Part shown: piece by piece, positions 8,639 to 15,721 of the stretch
Layout: each line of letters begins with the position of its first letter
How positions within the stretch are numbered: the stretch's first letter is position 1
Origin: Pseudomonadota bacterium
Lineage (GTDB): Bacteria > Pseudomonadota > Alphaproteobacteria > Rhizobiales > Phreatobacteraceae
Length of the DNA: 19,188 bases
Direction of reading: 5' to 3'
NCBI GenBank assembly: GCA_023416965.1
Contig: JAEZGJ010000217.1
Coordinates: forward strand, 1-19,188
Notes under the pieces: generated by a model
The model's input: the letters and a program-made list of their open reading frames with translations, nothing else
The model's database searches: none
What the model was told of the DNA's origin: nothing
Made by a program: the position numbers and the translations under genes

Positions 8639-8929
8639 ATGGATGGTGGTGAGAAGCAGCCGGACCCGAGGCCGGCGCTGTTCCGAAGGGCCCCGACCTG
8701 GAGCATCGAGCACCAGCGCCAGGAGCCCGAGAGGCCCGGCTTCAATGCCTGGGACGAACGGGTGCGCACCCGCCAGAACATCGTCGCCGCCGCAGTGGTC
8801 CTGTGCCTCGGCCTCGCCACCTACCACGTTATGACCGAACTCAGGGCGAGTTCGCGTGTGCTCGCCTGCGTCGAGGCCGGCCATCGCAACTGTGCCCAGC
8901 CTCCCATTCCCGGCAACGGCCACCGATAG
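8639..8929 (+). CDS. small single-span membrane protein, unknown function
   Basis: 96 residues. A charged N-terminal part (PALFRRAPTWSIEHQ at 12-26, then PGFNAWDERVRTRQ) precedes one hydrophobic segment at about 47-66 (IVAAAVVLCLGLATY) and a short tail with two cysteines (77 and 85). Positive residues before the span and the composition suggest a cytoplasmic N-terminus. I do not recognise a family. The ribosome-binding site is weak (GAGG about 12 nt before the ATG), so the start is tentative; the frame is open further upstream but that stretch looks non-coding. The 259 bp after it (8930-9188) hold nothing I can support. Confidence 0.5.
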   Translation: MDGGEKQPDPRPALFRRAPTWSIEHQRQEPERPGFNAWDERVRTRQNIVAAAVVLCLGLATYHVMTELRASSRVLACVEAGHRNCAQPPIPGNGHR

Positions 8930-9188
8930 CACCGCGCCTGGATTCTAGAGCCCCTCGCGCAGGAAGGCGCGTATCCACCCGCCCTGCGGCCCCGACAAGG
9001 GCGCCTTCGATGGACGGACCGGACCTCCGCCACCACGGGCCGGCGGGACCGGTATCTGCAAGGCACTGGCTGAATGTTGTAACCCCGTCATCGCGGATGC
9101 TCCCTGCCGGATCGCGCCGCAGCGCCTCCCTCATGGGTTGCCCTCCGCGCCGGGAAGGTTCATCCGGCAGGCCGCCGCCCCGCCGTCC

Positions 9189-9386
9189 TCACCTCACCAG
9201 TTCGAGATGGCCATAGGCCTTGAGGAAGTTGCGCCCTCCCGCCCTGTCCTCGGCCAGCGCCGCGATGTCGTCGAGAAGGGCGCGGATGGCCCGCCTGACG
9301 TCGCCGTCGAACTCCGCCAGGACCGCCTCGACTTCCTCGTCCGTCTCGGGACGATCCGTCACTGCCATGCCGCGTGCTGCTCTCAT
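9189..9386 (-). CDS. 65-residue SOS-controlled small protein, unknown function
   Basis: The 65-residue product has no signal peptide or membrane span. An acidic stretch (ETDEEVEAVLAEFDGD, about 14-29) is followed by a long amphipathic segment (VRRAIRALLDDIAALAEDRA, 30-49) and a basic/hydrophobic tail (NFLKAYGHLELVR). It looks like a two-helix cytosolic protein, and a dimer or a partner-binding role is plausible but not shown. The start at 9386 follows GGGAG, spacing 8; an internal ATG at 9368 is possible. The promoter has a perfect -35, 17-nt spacing and a LexA box over the -10, so expression should rise on DNA damage. The family is not one I can name. It sits downstream of, and on the same strand as, lysR, but with its own promoter. 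Confidence 0.72.
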   Translation of the reverse strand: MRAARGMAVTDRPETDEEVEAVLAEFDGDVRRAIRALLDDIAALAEDRAGGRNFLKAYGHLELVR

Positions 9387-9403
9387 CGCTCAATCTCCCA
9401 TTT

Positions 9404-9418
9404 GTTCTTATTTTGTTC
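9404..9418 (-). promoter_or_regulatory. LexA (SOS) box, alphaproteobacterial type
   Basis: Plus strand GTTC-N7-GTTC (minus GAAC-AAAATAA-GAAC), an exact match to the direct-repeat LexA operator known from Caulobacter, Rhodobacter and rhizobia. It lies 17 nt upstream of the small gene's ATG and covers its -10 element, the position expected for repression. Confidence 0.8.
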
Positions 9419-9438
9419 TCTTTTCCCGAGCCTGTCAA
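9410..9438 (-). promoter_or_regulatory. promoter of the SOS-controlled small gene
   Basis: On the minus strand TTGACA (9433-9438) and CAAAAT (9410-9415) are separated by exactly 17 nt. Transcription would start near 9403, leaving a leader of about 17 nt with the Shine-Dalgarno sequence. The -10 lies within the LexA box. Confidence 0.75.
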
Positions 9439-9509
9439 GCCCCTCTCCGGAGGGCCCGAAACCGAACGTGCCCCACCGCGCACCTGTCCCCTGCGGGGCT
9501 CAGGCCCGC

Positions 9510-10418
9510 TCAGGCCGGAACTCCCGCCGCCGACTCGCTGGTGGCCACGAGATGCCGGGCGAAATGGCCGGTGACGGGCGACAGGGTCCGGCCCGCCTTC
9601 TTCACCAGACTGATCTGCCGGACGAAGCCCACCGCCTCGATGGGGCGCGACATCAGGCCGGGCGCGACGCGGATCTCCTGCGCCGAGGAGGGCAGGATGG
9701 TGATACCGAGCCCTGCGCGCACCATCCCCACCGCGGTCATCATGTAGGTGGCCTCCCCCGCCGCGACGGGGATCAGGCCGGCGGCCTGGAAGCCCGCCTC
9801 CACCACGGCGCGGACGCTCGTGTCCGGGTCCAGCATGATCAGCGGGTGGCGGACCATGAGCTCCGGCGTGACCGCCGCCGCCTCCGCCAGCGGATGGTCC
9901 TCGGGAAAGACCGCGTGCATGCGGTCCTCGATCGACAGCAGAACGTCGACCGCGGCGCCGAAGGCGGTGCCGCCGGCTATGCCGAGGTCCACGTCCTCCG
10001 CGTCGACGAGCGCCAGGACGCGGCGGGCGATCACGTCGCGCACCCGGAACTCGGCGCCGGGATGGGCGTCCCGGAACGACTTGATGGCCGGCGGCAGCAG
10101 AGCCGCCGCCGCGGTCGGCAGGGCGGCGATCCGCACCATGCCCTGGTAGCCCGCGCCCTTGTTGCGCACCCCGTTCATCAGCCCGTCCAGGTCTTGGACG
10201 AGGTGGGCGAGGGTCGGCAGCAGGTCGCGTCCGGTCTGGGTCAGCTGGACAGAGCGTGAGGTGCGGTCGAACAGCCGGACCGCCAGCGCCTGTTCCAGCT
10301 TGCGAATCTGGACGGTCAGCGTGGGCTGCGCCACGTGCAGCAGCGCCGCCGCCCGCGTGAAACTGCCGAGGCGTGCCACGGCCACGAAAGCACGGATCTG
10401 CCGGATGTTGAAATCCAT
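9510..10418 (-). CDS. LysR-family transcriptional regulator
   Basis: 302 residues. The N-terminal winged helix-turn-helix at about 1-63 is typical: IRQIRAFVAVARLGSFTRAA, then QPTLTVQIRKLEQAL and LFDRTSRSVQLTQTG. A linker helix follows, then the two-lobe periplasmic-binding-protein-like effector domain (about 90-295). It is divergent from the AtuA-type genes, the classical LysR arrangement, so it probably senses a metabolite of that pathway. An inverted repeat ATAG-N7-CTAT lies on its own start codon, suggesting autoregulation. No Shine-Dalgarno sequence precedes the ATG and the promoter position implies a leaderless or nearly leaderless message. Confidence 0.93.
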   Translation of the reverse strand: MDFNIRQIRAFVAVARLGSFTRAAALLHVAQPTLTVQIRKLEQALAVRLFDRTSRSVQLTQTGRDLLPTLAHLVQDLDGLMNGVRNKGAGYQGMVRIAALPTAAAALLPPAIKSFRDAHPGAEFRVRDVIARRVLALVDAEDVDLGIAGGTAFGAAVDVLLSIEDRMHAVFPEDHPLAEAAAVTPELMVRHPLIMLDPDTSVRAVVEAGFQAAGLIPVAAGEATYMMTAVGMVRAGLGITILPSSAQEIRVAPGLMSRPIEAVGFVRQISLVKKAGRTLSPVTGHFARHLVATSESAAGVPA

Positions 10419-10431
10419 AGCGAAACACTAT
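10417..10431. promoter_or_regulatory. LysR-type operator (T-N11-A) between lysR and atuA-like genes
   Basis: ATAG-N7-CTAT is a 15-bp inverted repeat with the T-N11-A arrangement of LysR recognition sites. It overlaps the first base pairs of lysR and lies about 50 bp upstream of the atuA-like start codon. A second small palindrome, ATCG-AAC-CGAT (10430-10440), directly adjoins it and could be part of an extended site. Confidence 0.55.
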
Positions 10432-10453
10432 CGAACCGATTGCATCATTTCAA
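10425..10453 (-). promoter_or_regulatory. putative lysR promoter
   Basis: On the minus strand TTGAAA (10448-10453) lies 17 nt before TAGTGT (10425-10430). The -35 is 5/6 and the -10 only 3/6. Transcription would begin at about the lysR ATG. The operator covers the -10, fitting negative autoregulation. Confidence 0.4.
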
Positions 10454-10464
10454 TTGTGGGATGA

Positions 10465-10477
10465 CTGCCGGCGGCAG
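10465..10477. other. 13-bp palindrome just before the atuA-like start
   Basis: CTGCCG-G-CGGCAG is a perfect inverted repeat ending 3 nt before the ATG at 10481. It takes the place where a ribosome-binding site would be and could form a small hairpin or a protein site. No other Shine-Dalgarno sequence is visible. Confidence 0.4.
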
Positions 10478-10480
10478 ACC

Positions 10481-11824
10481 ATGTCGCCCATGCGAGTGGT
10501 CAGGATCGGTGCGGGCGCGGGATTTGCGGGGGATCGGATCGAGCCCGCCGTGGAGCTCGCCGAACGCGGGCAGCTCGACTACCTCGTCTTCGAATGCCTC
10601 GCCGAGCGCACCATCGCCCTTGCCCAGCAGGCGCGCCTCGCCGACCCGGCCGGCGGCTATGACGGGCTGCTCGAGCGGCGGATGCGGGCGGTCCTTCCCG
10701 CCTGCCGCCGGGCCGGTACCCGCGTCGTCAGCAATATGGGCGCCGCCAACCCGCTGGCTGCCGCGGCGAGGATACGCGACATCGCCCGCGAGCTGGGCCT
10801 GTGGGGCCTCAGGGTGGCGGCCGTCACGGGCGACGACATCGTCGACGGCCTGAGGGGCAGCGACCTCGCCCTCGACGAGGGCGGCCGGATCGCCGATCTC
10901 GGCGACCGCCTCATCTCCGCCAACGCCTATGTCGGCGCCGCGCCCATCGCCGAGGCCCTTGCCGCCGGCGCCGACGTGGTGATCACCGGCCGCGCCGCCG
11001 ATCCCGCCCTGTTCCTCGGACCCCTCATCCATGAATTCGGCTGGCGGGCCGACGACTGGCACATGCTCGGCAAGGGGGTCCTGGTCGGGCACCTCCTCGA
11101 ATGCGCCGGCCAGATCACCGGCGGCTATTTCGCCGATCCCGGCCCGAAGGACGTCGCCGGCCTCGCCAGGCTCGGCTTCCCCATCGGCGAGGTCACCCAG
11201 GACGGCGATCTCGTCGTCACCAAGCTCGACGGCACCGGCGGCGCCGTGACGCCGGCCACCGTCAAGGAGCAGTTGCTCTACGAGATCGAGAACCCCGCGC
11301 GCTACCTGCAGCCGGACGTCGTCGCCGACTTCACCGGCGTCCGCGTCGCGAGCCTCGGCCCGGACCGCGTGGCCGTCACCGGCGGGACCGGCACGGCCCG
11401 CACCGGGCTGCTCAAGGTCTCGGTCGGCTATGCGGACGGTTTCATCGGCGAGGGGCAGATGTCCTATGCCGGTGCCGGGGCGGTCGAGCGCAGTCGTCTC
11501 GCCCTCGCCATCGTCCGCGAGCGCCTGGCCCTCACCGGCGTGCCGACGGGGGAGAGCCGCTTCGACCTGATCGGCGTCGACGCCCTCCACGGCGCCGACC
11601 TCTCGCAGGGCGGAGCCCCCTACGAGGTCCGCATCCGCGTCACCGGCCGCACCGAGACGGCGGAAGCCGCGGCCGCCATCGGCGCCGAGGTCGAGGCGCT
11701 CTACACCAACGGCCCGGCGGGCGGCGGTGGCAGCACGAAATCCGTCCGACAGGTCGTCGCCATCGCCTCTGCCCTGGTGCCGGACGACCTCGTGGTTCCG
11801 CAGATTACCCTCTTCGAGGTCTAA
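10481..11824 (+). CDS. AtuA-family (DUF1446) protein
   Basis: 447 residues. The start region VVRIGAGAGFAGDRIEPAVE at about 6-25 is the glycine-rich opening of the DUF1446/AtuA family. Further family segments are LDYLVFECLAERTIALAQ, RVVSNMGAANPLAAA, VITGRAADPALFLGPLI and GGYFADPGPKDVAGLA. Atu stands for acyclic terpene utilisation in Pseudomonas; the reaction of AtuA itself is not established. No geranyl-CoA carboxylase or other Atu enzymes are in view, so the substrate may differ. The tail ends ITLFEV just before a separate gene for the domain that other AtuA proteins carry at their C-terminus. Start options are 10481 and 10490, neither with a clear ribosome-binding site. Confidence 0.88.
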   Translation: MSPMRVVRIGAGAGFAGDRIEPAVELAERGQLDYLVFECLAERTIALAQQARLADPAGGYDGLLERRMRAVLPACRRAGTRVVSNMGAANPLAAAARIRDIARELGLWGLRVAAVTGDDIVDGLRGSDLALDEGGRIADLGDRLISANAYVGAAPIAEALAAGADVVITGRAADPALFLGPLIHEFGWRADDWHMLGKGVLVGHLLECAGQITGGYFADPGPKDVAGLARLGFPIGEVTQDGDLVVTKLDGTGGAVTPATVKEQLLYEIENPARYLQPDVVADFTGVRVASLGPDRVAVTGGTGTARTGLLKVSVGYADGFIGEGQMSYAGAGAVERSRLALAIVRERLALTGVPTGESRFDLIGVDALHGADLSQGGAPYEVRIRVTGRTETAEAAAAIGAEVEALYTNGPAGGGGSTKSVRQVVAIASALVPDDLVVPQITLFEV

Positions 11825-11829
11825 CCGTC

Positions 11830-12162
11830 ATGAAGCTGCGCGAGATCGCTCACTCCCGGACCGGCGACAAGGGCAATGTCTCGACCATCTCGGTCATCGC
11901 CTATGACGAGGCCGACTATCCCCTGCTCGCCCGCCACGTCACCGCCGGGCGCGTGGCGGCGCTCTTCGCCGGCATCGGCGCGGGACCGGTCGCCCGCTAC
12001 GAGTTGCCGCTGCTCGGCGCGCTCAACTTCGTCGTCACCGGCAGTCTCGGCGGCGGGGTCACCCGTTCGCTCGCCCTCGATCCGCACGGGAAGGGCCTGA
12101 GCTCGGCCCTGCTCGATCTCGACCTTCCGGCGCCGCAGCGCGCAGCTGGAGGCACCGTCTGA
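11830..12162 (+). CDS. AtuA-like ferredoxin-fold domain protein
   Basis: 110 residues starting MKLREIAHSRTGDKGNVSTISVIAYD, the well-conserved opening of the small AtuA-related domain, with RYELPLLGALNFVVTGSLGGGVTRSLALDPHGKGLSSALLDLDL following. In many AtuA proteins this domain is fused to the C-terminus of the DUF1446 part; here it is a separate gene 5 bp downstream, with GAGGT in the end of the upstream gene as ribosome-binding site. The two products very likely act as one complex. The function is unknown. Confidence 0.87.
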   Translation: MKLREIAHSRTGDKGNVSTISVIAYDEADYPLLARHVTAGRVAALFAGIGAGPVARYELPLLGALNFVVTGSLGGGVTRSLALDPHGKGLSSALLDLDLPAPQRAAGGTV

Positions 12163-12196
12163 AGCGGCATCCGTCAGCACACGAAGGGGAACGGCT

Positions 12197-12650
12197 GTGA
12201 CGACCCGGCCCGGATTTCTGGCAGGCAGGGCGACGGCGCTCAGCGTACCCGCCGTCGGGCGGGCAAAGGGCGCCCCGGTGCTCAAGTTCGCTCCCCAGTC
12301 GGACGTGGCGATCCTCGACCGATCATGAGCGTCTCCTGCCTGACGCGGAACCACGCCTTCCTGATCTTCGCCACGCTCTACGGCGCCGACGGGAACAACC
12401 GCAGCCGCAGATGGACGACGGCCCCCTCGTGGAGCGGGACGGCCTCGAATGGACGCTCACCCTGCGCGAGGGCCTGCGCTTCCACGACGGCTCCCCGGTC
12501 CTCGCCCGCGATGTCGTCGCCAGCATCCAGCGCTGGTGGAAGCGCGTCACCCTCTCCTGCCAGCCCCGGCCGCCCTATGCCGAAAGCTTCGGCACCGAGT
12601 TCAAGGCGGAGCGGATGACGTTCAAGCGGGCGGTGCTGGAGGCGCTGTGA
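12197..12650 (+). pseudogene. remnant of an ABC transporter family-5 solute-binding protein
   Basis: Three fragments in successive frames match the start of a peptide/opine-type binding protein. The first runs from a GTG at 12197 (AAGGGGA Shine-Dalgarno intact) through VLKFAPQSDVAILD to TGA at 12326. The next resumes as MSVSCLTRNHAFLIFATLYG in another frame; restoring one C in GACCG (about 12317-12321) would rejoin them as LDPIM. A second shift near 12395-12405 moves to PQPQMDDGPLVE, then GLEWTLTLREGLRFHDG and ARDVVASIQRWWKR. After that the family sequence stops and about 27 unrecognised residues lead to a stop at 12650, so most of the expected ~500 residues is missing. The Tat-type motif also reads RPGF instead of RRGF. 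The transporter probably served the adjacent Atu-type pathway. Confidence 0.85.
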
Positions 12651-12678
12651 GGGGGGTGCAAACCGCTGGGGCCTGCGC

Positions 12679-15249
12679 TCACCCGACCGCAACCCATTGA
12701 GCGCCGACAGCGCCGCTGACGACACCCCAGCCGCCGAAAACGCCGTTGTTCATGGCGGCATGGTAGGTCGTGCCGTCGGACAGGTTCTGGACGATGACGT
12801 CCCGGTAGCCGTCATTGTCGACATCGGCAGAGCCTCGCACCTCCCAGCCGGCCAGGCCGCTGGCGATGACATTGAACCCGGCATTGGCGCCGCCGAGCAT
12901 GTTGGCCCACCAGATGTCGCCCGTGGTGTTGTTGCGGAAGACGAGATCGCAATAGCCGTCCCCGTTGAGGTCCGCAGCTTCCCGGGCGACCCATTGCGAG
13001 CCGATGGCGCCCGCCACCGAGCCCCACTGGCCATTCATCATGTCGCGATAGTAGGTGGTGCCATCCGCCATGTTCTGCAGGATCACGTCGGAACCGCCGT
13101 CGCGGTTGATGTCGCCGAGGCCCACCGTGCGCCAGCCGGTGCCCAGATTGGGGCCGAGGATCCAGCCGCCGAACGCGCCTCCTGCATCGAGGTCGGCGAT
13201 GTAGGTCTGGCCGGTGGCATTGTCGCGGACCAGCACGTCGGCGGTGCCATCTCGTGTGACATCACCCGAGGCGATGGCCTCGAAGGACGCCGCAAGCGCC
13301 GCGTTCACCGTGGTCCATGCCGGCGTGCCCGCCGCGATGCTCGCGGTATAGATCGACCCGGTGTTGGTGTCCTGAACGAGGGCATCGGCCCGGCCGTCGC
13401 CGTTGAAGTCATCGGAGCCCACCAGCCGCCAGCCAGCGGGGAGCGAACCGAGCACGTTGATGAAGCCGCCTGCGGCACCTGCATTCATATTGATGTAGGT
13501 GACCTGGCCGGTGGCCGTGTTCTGGAACAGAACGTCGTCATAGAACGAGCCATCCATGTTGGAGACGAGGTTCTGCTGGATGCCCGCGAGCCCGAACGCC
13601 TGATAGCCCGGGCCAAATCCCAGCAATTCGACATTGAGAAGCGTATCGACGCCGTCCATACCGGATATCGCTGTGATCTGGGTGTAGATCTGTCCTCCCG
13701 AAGCAAAGCTCCGCACATAGTAGTTCAAGCGTGCCAGGGTGAAGAGCGCGCCGTCATAGCCCGTGCCACCGTCAAGGCCGTCGGTTCCCGCGCCGCCGAT
13801 CAGAAAATCGCTCCCGGTGTCACCGAGGATGGTGTCGTTGCCGTCATTTCCGTAGAGCCAGTCATTGTCGGAGCCGCCGTCCAGTGTGTCGTTGCCGGTG
13901 CCGCCGAAGAGCCTGTCGTTGCCCGTGCCACCGAAGAGCGTGTCGCTGCCTCCGTCGCCGTTGACGAGGTCGTCGCCGCCCTCGCCGCGCAGCGTGTCGC
14001 CACCGAGGCCGCCCGCAATTGTGTCGATGAGCGAGCCGCCGCGCCACGTCTCGTCGGCCGCGGTTCCCACGAACACGCGCGGATCGAAGACCTGCATGCG
14101 GATGCAGGTGCCTGATCCGTCGCCCGTGTCCGCAGAATCCCAGATGACCGACAAGCGGCCGTCGGGGAGAGCTGCAAGACGCGGAAAGCCTTGGTTTCCC
14201 ACGAGCGTCGTATTGGCGATGAAATCGTCTCCGTTCGCCGTGCCGTCCGCATTGAAGATCCGGATGCGGACGCAGTTGAATGTGCCCGCGCCGGAATCGT
14301 CGGATATCCACGCGATAGCGAGCCGGCCGTCCGCCAGGGTCGCGACGGCGGGCTCCCACTGGCTGCCCTGCGTCGCGCTGTTGACGATGAAGTCATTGCC
14401 GGCAGGCGTGCCGTCGCTGTTGAAGAATCGAGCACGGATGCAGGTCGATGCGCCATCGCCCGTATCGTATGAGAACCAGACGGCGAGAAACCGCCCGTCC
14501 GGCAGCGCAGTGATCTCGGGCGCCTGCTGGTTGCTCGTGTTGGTGGAGTTGACGATGAAGTCGCTGCCGACCGCACTTCCATCCCTGTTGAACAATCTCG
14601 CGCGGATGCAGCCGAGCGAACCGTCACCGCTGTCCGGGGATTCCCACGCGACGATGAAACGCTCGTCTGAGAGCGCCACCACGGACGCACGGGCAAGGGT
14701 GCCGGCGGGGGTGGTGTTGACCACGAAGTCGTGGGATTCCGAGGTCCCATCGCTGGCAAAGACCCGCGCCCTGATGACCCCGCCGGCGGGTTCTGCCGAT
14801 GCCCAAGCCACCACGAAGCGACCATCGGAAAGTGACATGATGGACGGAGCGCCCTGATGTCCGCTGGTGGTGGAATTGACGACGAAGTCGGGGCCGGTCG
14901 CCGACCCGTCGGAATCGAAGATGCGGGCTCGGATGCAGCCGAAGGACCCGTCGCCGGTGTCATCGGACTCCCACGCGACGACGAAACGTCCATCGGGAAG
15001 ACCGTGAACGACGGGCCTGACCTGATCGTTTGAGACGGTCGAGTTGACAACGAAGTCATCGCCGATCGCCGTGCCATCACCGCCGTACAGACGGGCTCTG
15101 ATGCACCTCCCGGAACTGTCACCGGCATCCAAGGAATACCACGTCGCGACGAAACGGCCGCCGGCAAGGACGGCCAATGCCGGATCATACTGGCTGTTGA
15201 ACGTCAGCGTATCGACGATCTGATCGGTCCCATAGCGCCCGATTGGCAT
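12679..15249 (-). CDS. RTX-type repeat protein with N-terminal 56-residue repeats and C-terminal FG-GAP/VCBS-like repeats
   Basis: 856 residues without an N-terminal signal. Part 1 (about 20-390): seven tandem repeats of the type LPDGRFVVAWES...CIRARxF..DGT..G.DF.VNST. Part 2 (about 404-500): glycine/aspartate-rich RTX nonapeptides such as GGTGNDRLFGGTGNDTL, which bind calcium and fold into a beta roll. Part 3 (about 560-856): repeats with D-x-[ND]-x-D-G calcium loops (DFNGDGRADALV, DINRDGGSDVIL, DLNGDGYCDLVF, DVDNDGYRDVIV), FG-GAP/VCBS-like, possibly a propeller. RTX proteins normally leave by type I secretion using a C-terminal signal; no secretion genes are in view. The start at 15249 follows GGAGGGG, spacing 6. 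A surface or extracellular adhesin-like role is likely. No protease or lipase motif is visible. Confidence 0.85.
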   Translation of the reverse strand: MPIGRYGTDQIVDTLTFNSQYDPALAVLAGGRFVATWYSLDAGDSSGRCIRARLYGGDGTAIGDDFVVNSTVSNDQVRPVVHGLPDGRFVVAWESDDTGDGSFGCIRARIFDSDGSATGPDFVVNSTTSGHQGAPSIMSLSDGRFVVAWASAEPAGGVIRARVFASDGTSESHDFVVNTTPAGTLARASVVALSDERFIVAWESPDSGDGSLGCIRARLFNRDGSAVGSDFIVNSTNTSNQQAPEITALPDGRFLAVWFSYDTGDGASTCIRARFFNSDGTPAGNDFIVNSATQGSQWEPAVATLADGRLAIAWISDDSGAGTFNCVRIRIFNADGTANGDDFIANTTLVGNQGFPRLAALPDGRLSVIWDSADTGDGSGTCIRMQVFDPRVFVGTAADETWRGGSLIDTIAGGLGGDTLRGEGGDDLVNGDGGSDTLFGGTGNDRLFGGTGNDTLDGGSDNDWLYGNDGNDTILGDTGSDFLIGGAGTDGLDGGTGYDGALFTLARLNYYVRSFASGGQIYTQITAISGMDGVDTLLNVELLGFGPGYQAFGLAGIQQNLVSNMDGSFYDDVLFQNTATGQVTYINMNAGAAGGFINVLGSLPAGWRLVGSDDFNGDGRADALVQDTNTGSIYTASIAAGTPAWTTVNAALAASFEAIASGDVTRDGTADVLVRDNATGQTYIADLDAGGAFGGWILGPNLGTGWRTVGLGDINRDGGSDVILQNMADGTTYYRDMMNGQWGSVAGAIGSQWVAREAADLNGDGYCDLVFRNNTTGDIWWANMLGGANAGFNVIASGLAGWEVRGSADVDNDGYRDVIVQNLSDGTTYHAAMNNGVFGGWGVVSGAVGAQWVAVG
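13750..14040 (-). repeat. RTX calcium-binding nonapeptide array
   Basis: Encodes about ten glycine/aspartate-rich units (residues about 404-500 of the RTX-type protein), pattern GGxGxDxLx. The central units are the best conserved and the ends degenerate. Confidence 0.85.
14080..15192 (-). repeat. seven tandem repeats of about 168 bp
   Basis: Encodes residues about 20-390 of the RTX-type protein. Units are 56 codons long except unit 3, which is 53 codons and lacks the TGDGS..C segment, and the last, which lacks the tail. Cysteines at residues 49, 105, 214, 270, 326 and 382 mark the period. DNA copies are diverged, so the array is old or under selection rather than freshly duplicated. Confidence 0.85.
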
Positions 15250-15315
15250 CCATCACCCCTCCATGCTCAGCCCGTGCAGGGCCTGAGGGCCGGACGATTG
15301 CCCCGGCGTGTTTCT

Positions 15316-15344
15316 GACAATTGTCTCCGCATGCCTGTATTATA
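15316..15344 (-). promoter_or_regulatory. possible promoter -10 and operator of the RTX-type gene
   Basis: On the minus strand a perfect TATAAT (15339-15344) lies about 90 bp upstream of the start codon; no good -35 is visible at the normal distance. A perfect 10-bp palindrome GACAATTGTC (15316-15325) sits just after the expected transcription start, where a repressor could bind. The rest of the 472-bp gap to the tRNA (15345-15721) contains no ORF I believe, and one bulged hairpin at 15685-15714. Confidence 0.35.
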
Positions 15345-15684
15345 TTACCACAATCCACCTGACGCAGAGGGGAAGCCGGGCTCGGAAAGCGGCCTTCCGG
15401 CCCATCGTACGTCGGTGCCGAGCGGGCGGTCCGGCGCCAGTGGAAAACCGGCTCGCTGCAAGGCGCGTCGTCGCCGAAGTTCCGCTACCGAGCGCCGGCT
15501 GGGCGAAGCACCCCGATGAAACCCCACTGATCGCGGCGGTGACAGCGCATGAGGACCTTAGGCAACGAGAGGACGGATGCTTGCCGGGTCGGAGGATGAT
15601 GCGCACCCGGATGCCATCGCGCCTCGCCGCCCGGCGCGAAACGCGCAAGGCACCGTGTCGATTGAAGCATTTGAGGGCGAGGCC

Positions 15685-15714
15685 GATACCACTTGCAATC
15701 TGTCGAAGTGTATC
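15685..15714. other. bulged inverted repeat between tRNA-Glu and the RTX-type gene
   Basis: GATAC-c-ACTT and AAGTGTATC pair over 9 bp with one bulged C around an 11-nt loop. It lies 8-37 bp beyond the encoded CCA end of the tRNA. It lacks a T-tract on the tRNA side, so termination is uncertain. Confidence 0.35.
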
Positions 15715-15721
15715 AGGCTTT

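Noticed and set aside
8841..9134. 97-codon minus-strand frame between the small membrane protein and the SOS gene
   Set aside because: It overlaps the end of the membrane protein gene, has no ribosome-binding site and is composed of Arg/Gly-rich shadow text.
12697..15188. Long open frames opposite or shifted within the RTX-type gene
   Set aside because: They mirror the repetitive codons of the RTX gene and have no ribosome-binding sites or recognisable domains.
13750..15192. Regular DNA repeats that could suggest a CRISPR array
   Set aside because: The period is about 168 bp or 27 bp in-frame, the units are diverged and encode continuous repeat protein, with no spacers.
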